From an uncultured Bacilli bacterium (GTDB taxonomy: Bacteria > Bacillota_I > Bacilli_A > RF39 > UBA660), in contig CANRDR010000033.1 in the NCBI GenBank assembly GCA_947629425.1, positions 1 through 12,981 of the forward strand: DNA of 12,981 nt. The letters are read 5' to 3'. Both the position numbers and the translations under genes were made by a program. The notes under the pieces were generated by a model. It saw only the letters and a list, made by a program, of their open reading frames with translations. It ran no database searches and was not told the DNA's origin. Position 1 is the stretch's first letter; the number at the start of each line of letters is the position of its first letter. Of this stretch, positions 6,876 to 12,981 are shown piece by piece.

Positions 6876-7850
6876 ATGAAGAAGAGAATTATTAGTGTAG
6901 CAATTGTTGTTTTAATTATTATTGTAAGTATTGTAATAATTAAATCAACAAGTAATGGTATGAAATATAAAATAGGAATTGCACAATTTGCTGCTCATGC
7001 TTCATTAGATACATGTAGAAAAGGATTTATTGAAGGATTAAAACAAGATGGCATAATTGAGGGAAAAAACTTAAAAATTGAATATCAAAATGCTAATTCC
7101 GATGGTGGAACGGCAAACTTAATATCAAATACATTTATATCTCATAATAATGATTTATTGTTAGGAATAGCCACACCTATGGCTCAGTCTTTGTATAATG
7201 TAGCCCAAAATACGGATGTTCCAGTATTATTTTTAGCAGTAACTTTTCCAGAAAGTGCAGGATTAATTGATGGTAATGTAACTGGGACAAGTGATAGATT
7301 TTCTCCGGATAAAAGATTGCAATTAATAAAATCAATTATACCTAATGTGAAAAAAATTGGTGTGATTCATAGTACAAGTGAAATTAATGCTGATTATTCT
7401 TTGAAAGAATTACAAGATGTAGCTGATAAATATGATGTACAAATAATTGATAAAGGTATTTCAAGTTCAGGGGAATTACAACTTGCTGCTGAATCTATTG
7501 CTAAGGAAGTAGATTGTTTCTGTTTAGTCATTGACAACACTATAACAGCTTCTGTTTCTGTTTTAATTGATGTTGCAAATAGAAATAATATACCTGTTTT
7601 TTGTAATGAAGAAAATGAAGTAAAATTGGGTGGATTGGCATGTGATGGTATTGACTATTATAATTTAGGAATTGAAACTGGAAAAATGGCTAGTAAGATT
7701 CTTAAAGGAGAAAGAAAAGCTAGCGAAATGAAATATGAGTGTATTGAGGATACAAAAATATATATAAATACTAATACATTTAAAATGCTTAATATAAATA
7801 TTCCAAATGATTTATTAGATAAAAGTGTAGATGTAATTAATAATGATTAG
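6876..7850 (+). CDS. ABC transporter substrate-binding protein (TrpX-like, ABC_sub_bind family)
   Basis: Extracytoplasmic binding protein for an ABC importer. N-terminus has a positive stretch and a hydrophobic segment (about residues 5-23), then a two-lobed periplasmic-binding fold beginning at YKIGIAQFAAH; the repeated lobes are visible at KIGVIHSTSE and in the ASVSVLIDVANRNNIPVFCNEE part. This matches the family with TrpX and other aromatic amino acid binders. There is no lipobox cysteine after the hydrophobic segment, so it is probably held by an uncleaved N-terminal anchor rather than by lipid, which is unusual for a Gram-positive binding protein. A GGGGGG site (6864-6869) lies 6 bases before the ATG. 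The ligand cannot be read from the sequence. Confidence 0.88.
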   Translation: MKKRIISVAIVVLIIIVSIVIIKSTSNGMKYKIGIAQFAAHASLDTCRKGFIEGLKQDGIIEGKNLKIEYQNANSDGGTANLISNTFISHNNDLLLGIATPMAQSLYNVAQNTDVPVLFLAVTFPESAGLIDGNVTGTSDRFSPDKRLQLIKSIIPNVKKIGVIHSTSEINADYSLKELQDVADKYDVQIIDKGISSSGELQLAAESIAKEVDCFCLVIDNTITASVSVLIDVANRNNIPVFCNEENEVKLGGLACDGIDYYNLGIETGKMASKILKGERKASEMKYECIEDTKIYINTNTFKMLNINIPNDLLDKSVDVINND

Positions 7851-7871
7851 AAAAAATAGTAGAGGTATTAA

Positions 7872-8729
7872 ATGAATATTTTAATTGGAGTAATAGAACA
7901 AGGCTTAATATATGCTATTGCTGCCTTAGGTATTTATATTACATATAAAATTTTAGATTTTCCAGATTTAACTGCAGATGGAAGTTTTGTACTTGGTGCT
8001 GCTATAACAAGTAGTTTAATTATTAATGGAGTTAACCCATTGATTTGTATTTTTATATCGGGTATATTTGGATTTTTAGCTGGAATAACAACTGGGATAA
8101 TACATGTGAAATTTAAAGTTAGAGATTTATTAGCAGGAATTATAACAATGATGGCGTTATACTCCATAAATTTAAGAATTGTTGGAAAAGCTAATGTAAC
8201 GTTAATGAATATGAATGATATTTTTAATATGTTGAATGTTCCAGTAGTTATGATAATGATAGTTATAGTTTTGATAATAAAAATACTATTAGACTTATAT
8301 TTTAAAACTAAATCTGGATATCTACTAAAAGCAGTAGGAAATAATCCGAATGTTGTAATTTCATTGGCTAGGAATGATGGAAATATAAAGATATTAGGAC
8401 TAGCTATTGGTAATTCTTTAGTGGCTATAAGTGGAAGTTTACTTTGTCAACAACAGGGATTTTTTGAGATAACTATGGGAAATGGTGTAATGGTTATGTC
8501 TTTGGCATCTGTAATAATTGGATTAACTATATTTAAAAATATAAAATATATTTCTGATACTACATCAGTAATCATTGGAAATATTTTATATAAGGGATGT
8601 GTTTCTTTAGCTTTGCTAATTGGTTTTGAAGCCTCTGATATAAAATTAATTACTGCTACTTTATTCCTTGTAGTTCTAATTACAAGTAGAAACAAAATAT
8701 TTGAAATTAGAGAGAGGAGAAAAACATGA
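7872..8729 (+). CDS. ABC transporter permease (TrpY-like, LivH/BPD_transp_2 family)
   Basis: Integral membrane subunit of the importer, with about seven to eight hydrophobic segments over 285 aa. The DFPDLTADGSF segment (residues 29-39) after the first helix is characteristic of permeases partnered with ABC_sub_bind proteins, and TKSGYLLKAVGNNPNV (from 146) is the cytoplasmic loop that docks on the ATPase. It starts 21 bases after the binding protein, with a GTAGAGG site. Its TGA stop overlaps the ATPase start in an ATGA arrangement. Confidence 0.9.
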   Translation: MNILIGVIEQGLIYAIAALGIYITYKILDFPDLTADGSFVLGAAITSSLIINGVNPLICIFISGIFGFLAGITTGIIHVKFKVRDLLAGIITMMALYSINLRIVGKANVTLMNMNDIFNMLNVPVVMIMIVIVLIIKILLDLYFKTKSGYLLKAVGNNPNVVISLARNDGNIKILGLAIGNSLVAISGSLLCQQQGFFEITMGNGVMVMSLASVIIGLTIFKNIKYISDTTSVIIGNILYKGCVSLALLIGFEASDIKLITATLFLVVLITSRNKIFEIRERRKT

Positions 8730-9481
8730 TTAGATTAGAAAATGTAAGCAAAACATATAACATAGGCACTAATTTTGAAAAAAATGTTTTAAAAGAATTT
8801 AATTTATCTGTCAAAAAAAATGATTTTGTTTCAATTGTTGGACCAAATGGTAGTGGTAAAACTACATTATTTAATATTATATGTGGAAGTATTGATATAG
8901 ATAATGGAAAAATATTTTTAGAAGATAAAGAAATAAGCAAAATAAAAGAATTTAAAAGATATAAATATATAGGTAGAGTTCATCAGAATCCATCTGTTGG
9001 AACATGTTTGAATATGACAATATTAGAAAATCTAGCTCTTGCAGATAACAAAATGAAACATTATAATTTAACATGGGGAATTGATAGAAAGAAAATAGAT
9101 GAATATAAAGAAAAATTAAAGATGTTAGAATTAGGATTAGAAGAACACTTGAATACTAAAGTTCAAAACTTATCAGGAGGACAGCAACAGGCAATATCTT
9201 TAATTATGGCAACAATGAACCCAATAGATATTTTAATACTTGATGAACATACTGCTGCTTTGGATCCTAAAACAGCAGAAATAATTATGAAACTTACAGA
9301 TAAGATAATTAAAGAGCAAAAAATTACTACATTAATGATTACTCATAATTTAAAGTATGCAATAAATTATGGTAATAGATTATTGGTTATGAAACAAGGA
9401 CAAATTGTTTTAGATAGAAAAGGAAAAGAAAAAAATAATACAACATATGAGGAATTAATAGATAAATTTAGTTGTATTTAA
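8726..9481 (+). CDS. ABC transporter ATP-binding protein (TrpZ-like)
   Basis: Nucleotide-binding subunit powering the importer. Walker A GPNGSGKTT at 39-47, Q-loop Gln87 in VHQNPS, signature LSGGQ at 149-153, Walker B ILILDE at 169-174, D-loop AALDP (177-181) and switch His207 in MITHNL. His replaces the usual Pro after the Walker B Glu (DEHTAALDP), a form common in this subfamily. 251 aa, complete. Start overlaps the permease stop by 4 bases, with GGAG just upstream. Last gene of the operon; the TAA is followed directly by a new promoter. Confidence 0.95.
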   Translation: MIRLENVSKTYNIGTNFEKNVLKEFNLSVKKNDFVSIVGPNGSGKTTLFNIICGSIDIDNGKIFLEDKEISKIKEFKRYKYIGRVHQNPSVGTCLNMTILENLALADNKMKHYNLTWGIDRKKIDEYKEKLKMLELGLEEHLNTKVQNLSGGQQQAISLIMATMNPIDILILDEHTAALDPKTAEIIMKLTDKIIKEQKITTLMITHNLKYAINYGNRLLVMKQGQIVLDRKGKEKNNTTYEELIDKFSCI

Positions 9482-9485
9482 TGTG

Positions 9486-9514
9486 TTGACAAATTATGTT
9501 AATTGTGCTACAAT
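9486..9514 (+). promoter_or_regulatory. Strong sigma-A promoter upstream of valS
   Basis: Consensus TTGACA (9486-9491), 17-bp spacer and TACAAT (9509-9514), with a TG one base before the -10 (TGC at 9506-9508). This is the best promoter in the window. Transcription would begin near 9521. Confidence 0.8.
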
Positions 9515-9551
9515 TTTGTTGATATAAATTATGAAAATATATACGAAAGAA

Positions 9552-9592
9552 AAAGCAAGAAAAAATAATACTATTTCTTGTTTTATTTTATT
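9552..9592 (+). terminator. Terminator between ABC operon and valS, inside the valS leader
   Basis: CAAGAAA (9556-9562) pairs with TTTCTTG (9574-9580); the helix extends outward through a G-U and three A-T pairs into the following T-rich run (9581-9592). Loop of 11 nt. It can end transcripts arriving from the ABC genes. Because the valS promoter lies upstream of it, it also stands in the path of valS transcripts. Confidence 0.6.
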
Positions 9593-9630
9593 AAAAATAG
9601 ATATTGTATAAAATAGTAGGAGGAATTTTA

Positions 9631-12267
9631 ATGTTAGAAGGTAAATATGATGCTAAAGAAAGTGAAAAAAAATGGCAAGATTATTGGGAACAAACAGGCA
9701 TATACAAATTTAATCCCAATGAAGAAAAAGATAAGATTTTTTCTATTGATAATCCACCACCAACAGTAAATGGTAAAATTCATATTGGACATGTATTTTC
9801 ATATACACAAATAGAAATGATTGCTAGATATATGAGAATGAAAGGATATGATGTATTTTATCCTTTTGGATTTGATGATAATGGATTACCAACAGAAAGA
9901 CTTGTAGAAAAACAAATAAAAAAGAAAGCAAATCAGTTAACTAGAGAAGAATTTACCAAATTATGTTTGGAAACAACAGCAAAATATGAAGAACAATTTA
10001 AAGAACTATTTAAATCACTTGGATTTAGTGCTGATTGGGATTATATGTATTCTACAATGGGAGAAAAAGCTCAACGTACATCACAAAAGTCTTTTATAGA
10101 TTTATATAAAAAAGGAAAATTACATCATGAAGAGAAACCTTGTTTATGGTGTAGTGAATGTCAAACTTCAATTGCACAGGCAGAACTTGAAACAAAGGAA
10201 GTTGATACTAAATTTAATTATTTAAAATTTAGAGTTCCTGAATTAAACGAGGATTTAGAAATTGCAACAACAAGACCAGAACTATTACCAGGATGTGTCG
10301 CTGTTTTTGTAAATCCAAATGATCCTCAAAAAGCAAAATTCATAGGAAAAGAAATTGAAGTTCCTTTAATGGACTATAGTGTTAAAATTTTGGCTGATGA
10401 TAAAGTTGAATTAGATAAAGGTACTGGAGCAGTAATGTGTTGTACTTTCGGAGATACAACTGATGTTGAATGGTGTAAACAATATAATTTACCAGTTAAA
10501 CAAATTATTCAAAAAGATGGTACAATATCTAATGAAGTAGAAAATTATGGTGGAATGACTATAAATGAAGCTAGAAAGAAAATAATAGAAGATTTACGAG
10601 AGAATAATTATTTAATCAAACAAGAAGATTTAACACATCAAATAGGAGTTCATGAAAGATGTGGAACTCCTGCAGAATTTGTAAGAGAAAAACAATGGGA
10701 AATCGATTTGTTAGAAGATAAAGAAAGACTATTAAAAGCTGGTTCAGAAGTTAATTGGAATCCAAAATCAATGAAAGGTAGATATGATGACTGGGTAAAA
10801 AATATACAATGGAATTGGGGAATTTCTCGACAAAGATTTTTCGGAATACCTTTTCCAGTTTGGTATTGTAAAGGATGTGGGGAAACTGTTTTAGCAAAAG
10901 AGGAAGAGTTGCCAGTAAATCCACTTTCAAAAAATCCAAGTGAGCCTTGTCCTTGTTGTGGTGGAACTGATTTTGAACCTGAAAAAGATGTTATGGATAC
11001 ATGGGCAACTTCTTCATTAACACCTTTAATAAATGCTGATTGGGTTAATGATGAAAATGGAGAAATGATGAAAAAGATTTTTCCAATGTCATTAAGAGCT
11101 AATGCACATGATATTATTAGAACATGGGATTTTTATACAATAGCAAAAAGTTTATATCACACAGGAGAATTACCTTGGAAAGATATAATGGTAGCTGGGC
11201 ATGTATTAGCTGAAAAAGGAGAAAAAATAAGTAAGAGCAAATGTAATTCTGGTATGGAACCAGAAAAATTATTACAGCAATATTCAGCAGATGCTATTCG
11301 TTATTGGACAGCGACAGGAAAGCTAGGAAATGATGTAATGTATTCAGATAAAACATTAAAAGAAGCAAATAAATTTATTAACAAATTATGGAATGTAGCA
11401 AAATTTGCAACAATGAACTTAGAAGATTATAATCCAAATGAAAGTGCAAACGTTGAATTATTGCCAATGGATCAATGGACATTAAGTAAATTAGCAAAAA
11501 TGAAACAAGAATATGATGATTATTTTAGCAAATATGAACCTGGTTTGGCTTTAAATGCATTTCAAAAATATTTTTGGGATTACTGTGATAATTATGTAGA
11601 AATCGCAAAACATAGATTATATAATCCTGACTTGTATGGAGAAGATGCAAAAAAATCTGCTCAAAAAGCTACATATGATAGTATATTACAATTATTAAAA
11701 ATGGGATCAGTATATTTGCCTCATGTTACTGAAGAAATATATCAAAATTTCTTTAGGGATAAGGAAAAAGCAGAATCTATACATACGATGCAACTTGATG
11801 ATTTTCCATATCAAATAGATGAAGACTTAATAAAAAGTGGAAATACTGTTGTTGATTTAATTTCTAGAGCTAGAAAATACAAATCAGAAAATAATTTATC
11901 TTTAAAAGTTCCGATAAAATCAGCAAGTATGAATGTTCCAAAGGATCAAATGGAATTTGTTGAAAGTGCGATGATGGATATAAAAAATACAGCTAGAATT
12001 TCAGATGTACAAATTATAGAGGGAGAGCAACCAGATTTATTTGATATTGAGTTAGATGAAGAAGGAATAGCACAAATTAACGAAGAAAAAAGAAGAAAAA
12101 GTGAAGAAAAGAAGAAACAGAGAAAACAAGAAAAAGAAGCAAAAGCATTTGGAGAAGCAAGTTATGAAGAAACATACCAGAAACAAGATGTAGAAACAGA
12201 TATAATCAAGAAAATGCTTGAAGAAGAAAGACAAGAAGAAACAGATAAAACAGATAAAACTTTATAG
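9631..12267 (+). CDS. valS: Valyl-tRNA synthetase, archaeal-type
   Basis: Class I synthetase charging tRNA-Val. HIGH motif at residues 51-54 and KISKS at 532-536 (Ile for the usual Met of KMSKS). Zinc-type cysteines C171/C174/C177 and C413/C416/C440/C443. The editing (CP1) domain is visible in TTRPELLPGC and in KGTGAVMCCTFGD. Segments such as PPPTVNGKIHIGH, GFDDNGLPTER and DVMDTWATSSLTP follow the archaeal-type ValRS rather than the common bacterial form with TDHAGIATQ-like motifs. 878 aa from ATG 9631, chosen because AGGAGG (9618-9623) sits 7 bases upstream; a TTG frame at 9604 adds nine residues without a ribosome site. The last 70 or so residues are an unusual Glu/Lys-rich, probably helical tail. 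It has its own promoter and is probably co-transcribed with the next gene. Likely a housekeeping enzyme acquired by ancient transfer. Confidence 0.93.
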   Translation: MLEGKYDAKESEKKWQDYWEQTGIYKFNPNEEKDKIFSIDNPPPTVNGKIHIGHVFSYTQIEMIARYMRMKGYDVFYPFGFDDNGLPTERLVEKQIKKKANQLTREEFTKLCLETTAKYEEQFKELFKSLGFSADWDYMYSTMGEKAQRTSQKSFIDLYKKGKLHHEEKPCLWCSECQTSIAQAELETKEVDTKFNYLKFRVPELNEDLEIATTRPELLPGCVAVFVNPNDPQKAKFIGKEIEVPLMDYSVKILADDKVELDKGTGAVMCCTFGDTTDVEWCKQYNLPVKQIIQKDGTISNEVENYGGMTINEARKKIIEDLRENNYLIKQEDLTHQIGVHERCGTPAEFVREKQWEIDLLEDKERLLKAGSEVNWNPKSMKGRYDDWVKNIQWNWGISRQRFFGIPFPVWYCKGCGETVLAKEEELPVNPLSKNPSEPCPCCGGTDFEPEKDVMDTWATSSLTPLINADWVNDENGEMMKKIFPMSLRANAHDIIRTWDFYTIAKSLYHTGELPWKDIMVAGHVLAEKGEKISKSKCNSGMEPEKLLQQYSADAIRYWTATGKLGNDVMYSDKTLKEANKFINKLWNVAKFATMNLEDYNPNESANVELLPMDQWTLSKLAKMKQEYDDYFSKYEPGLALNAFQKYFWDYCDNYVEIAKHRLYNPDLYGEDAKKSAQKATYDSILQLLKMGSVYLPHVTEEIYQNFFRDKEKAESIHTMQLDDFPYQIDEDLIKSGNTVVDLISRARKYKSENNLSLKVPIKSASMNVPKDQMEFVESAMMDIKNTARISDVQIIEGEQPDLFDIELDEEGIAQINEEKRRKSEEKKKQRKQEKEAKAFGEASYEETYQKQDVETDIIKKMLEEERQEETDKTDKTL

Positions 12268-12280
12268 GGGGGCTATATAA

Positions 12281-12601
12281 ATGAAAGAAAAATATATGAA
12301 CGCTCTAACAGAAGTAAATGCAATAATTAATAATTCAAGTAATGAAGTGATAGATAAAATACCTACTAGATTCAGAAATTTTGTTAGTCAAAATATGAAT
12401 AATAATTATAATGTTAATTTAGATTTAGATAAGAGCATAATAGAACAAAACATATCAAAAGAAGCAAAATCTATTATAGCATTAATATATAGAGATTATA
12501 TTTGTTCAGCAGATAAGCGACAAGTTTTAATATATAATGAAGTAATAAAAAAACAAAGAGAAGAAGAATTAAAAAGAGAAAAATATAAAATAGTTTGGTA
12601 A
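12281..12601 (+). CDS. Conserved-looking 106-aa protein of unknown function
   Basis: Not recognised with certainty. A small soluble protein with no signal peptide or membrane segment. It looks mostly helical: an N-terminal helix (1-30), a KIPTRFRNFV segment (26-35), a central SKEAKSIIALIYRDYIC helix (about 60-76) and a charged C-terminal helix rich in Lys, Arg and Glu. Preceded by a G-rich ribosome site (12268-12273) and only 13 bases after valS, so probably in the same transcript. The clean start, good ribosome site and typical codon use support a real gene. I do not assign a function. Confidence 0.75.
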   Translation: MKEKYMNALTEVNAIINNSSNEVIDKIPTRFRNFVSQNMNNNYNVNLDLDKSIIEQNISKEAKSIIALIYRDYICSADKRQVLIYNEVIKKQREEELKREKYKIVW

Positions 12602-12606
12602 AATTT

Positions 12607-12615
12607 TGTTATAAT
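12607..12615 (+). promoter_or_regulatory. Possible extended -10 promoter for the downstream leader
   Basis: TGTTATAAT: a perfect TATAAT (12610-12615) with TG one base upstream. No convincing -35 at the right distance. It lies just after the stop of the 106-aa gene and would start a transcript near 12622 covering the possible pseudoknot and terminator. Confidence 0.35.
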
Positions 12616-12685
12616 ATAAATAGTATATGAAAATATAAAAACTCTTGTAATATTAATTTTATTATGTTAATAATAATTTTAACAG

Positions 12686-12748
12686 TTGAGATTCGGAAAA
12701 CTTAAAGTAGGCTCATTTTTCGCATATAAGTATCGTTAAGGAGCCATA
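12686..12748 (+). ncRNA. Candidate structured RNA with H-type pseudoknot pairing
   Basis: Within a gene-free region, CTTAA (12701-12705) can pair with TTAAG (12736-12740), and GGCTC (12710-12714) with GAGCC (12741-12745). The two helices interleave and their 3' strands abut, so they could stack as an H-type pseudoknot. The strong terminator follows after three bases. The region is less AT-rich than its surroundings. This is the layout of a compact riboswitch or leader, but the helices are only 5 bp each and I recognise no known riboswitch consensus. It may equally be the 3' end of the valS transcript. Confidence 0.3.
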
Positions 12749-12800
12749 ATATACAGACAAGCTAGTTTTAAAAAAACAGTTTGTCTGTATATTTTTGTTT
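12749..12800 (+). terminator. Strong intrinsic terminator
   Basis: 15-bp stem 12749-12763 with 12778-12792 (one G-U), extended after a single bulged A by GTTTT (12765-12769) with AAAAC (12773-12777), giving about 20 bp in all. Followed by TTTTGTTT. It ends the valS transcript and may act as an attenuator for whatever lies downstream. Confidence 0.85.
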
Positions 12801-12833
12801 CTCGATTTTTTCCCGACATAATAAGAAATATAA

Positions 12834-12981
12834 ATGGATAAAATAATTAAAAATGGCAAAGTGCTCAAAATGAAACCTGCAAAAAATGGCAAATTGTTTA
12901 AAAGCAAACCTGCAAAAAGTGGCAAGAAATTATTGACTATTTATAGAAAATATGATAATATTCTTAGCAAAGGAGAAGTGA
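12834..12981 (+). CDS. Possible Lys-rich partial ORF, continues past window
   Basis: Open frame from ATG 12834 to the end of the window, 49 codons with no stop. It contains an 11-residue tandem repeat (NGKVLKMKPAK, then NGKLFKSKPAK, then SGK). The repeat length being a multiple of three is mild support for coding. Against it, there is no ribosome binding site before the ATG, and a good AAAGGAG (12969-12975) near the window end suggests the real gene may start just outside. Not recognised; treat as doubtful. Confidence 0.3.
   Translation, partial: MDKIIKNGKVLKMKPAKNGKLFKSKPAKSGKKLLTIYRKYDNILSKGEV
12851..12925. repeat. Imperfect 33-bp tandem repeat, about 2.3 copies
   Basis: Copies begin at 12851, 12884 and 12917 (the last partial). 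AAATGGCAAA and AAACCTGCAAA are shared between the first two, while the middle differs. Purine-rich on the + strand. It is either coding (Lys-rich repeats) or a repeat in a leader. Confidence 0.7.
12933..12961 (+). promoter_or_regulatory. Possible promoter near window end
   Basis: TTGACT (12933-12938), 17-bp spacer, TAATAT (12956-12961), with TG one base before the -10. A ribosome-site-like AAAGGAG follows at 12969-12975, very close to the expected start point, so a gene beginning just past the window would have a very short leader. Confidence 0.4.

Noticed and set aside
9531..9611. 26-codon frame in the valS leader as a second leader peptide
   Set aside because: No ribosome binding site, and the frame runs through the terminator hairpin; probably chance.
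9604..9630. Longer valS start (TTG at 9604)
   Set aside because: No ribosome binding site, while ATG 9631 has AGGAGG at ideal spacing.
12052..12234. Phe-rich minus-strand frame within valS
   Set aside because: Mirror image of the Glu/Lys-rich tail; a composition artefact. The other minus-strand frames within genes were rejected likewise.
12713..12925. Minus-strand hydrophobic frame of 70 codons
   Set aside because: It is antiparallel to the Lys-rich repeats (Lys codons read as Phe/Leu), crosses the terminator and has no ribosome site.
1..12981. Mobile element, phage or CRISPR signs
   Set aside because: No transposase, integrase, att-like flanking repeats or spaced direct repeats were seen; the only tandem repeat is the short 33-bp one at the right end.

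Overview
The window reads as chromosomal DNA of a very AT-rich, Gram-positive-type anaerobe, most likely an uncultured member of the Clostridia or a close Bacillota relative. Supporting signs are strong AGGAGG-like ribosome binding sites before most genes, sigma-A style promoters, oxygen-sensitive radical SAM chemistry, and TGA used as a stop (ends at 5935 and 8729), which argues against the Mollicutes code. All genes lie on the + strand. I see no tRNA, rRNA, CRISPR array or transposase.

Layout. 1-303: 3' end of a thioredoxin, closed by a terminator. 349-698: promoter and a roughly 240-nt leader holding a 17-codon reading frame, nested alternative hairpins and an intrinsic terminator, so the operon behind it is probably attenuated. 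699-9481: a tight nine-gene operon, several genes overlapping: a class I gamma-glutamyl hydrolase (peptidase C26), a PaaK/CapK-like adenylate-forming ligase, a class V PLP enzyme of the cysteine desulfurase type, a radical SAM enzyme with a Cys-rich C-terminus, a glutamate-cysteine ligase-like enzyme, a RimK-like ATP-grasp ligase, and a three-gene TrpXYZ-like ABC uptake system. 9482-9630: strong promoter and a terminator. 9631-12267: an archaeal-type valyl-tRNA synthetase, followed by a 106-aa protein of unknown function. 12602-12981: a possible pseudoknot RNA with a strong terminator, then a Lys-rich open frame with 33-nt repeats running off the end.

How the genes may work together (inference). 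The operon resembles no complete pathway I recognise. Its logic recalls ergothioneine synthesis (EgtA glutamate-cysteine ligase, EgtC glutamyl remover, EgtE PLP C-S lyase) and the Puu pathway (gamma-glutamylate, modify, deglutamylate with a C26 hydrolase), but with radical SAM chemistry, an adenylating ligase and an ATP-grasp ligase. A working model is synthesis or salvage of a small, probably sulfur-containing, amino-acid-derived compound through gamma-glutamyl intermediates, with the ABC system importing a precursor or the product. This nine-gene operon with its attenuator is the main candidate for an undescribed system in the window.
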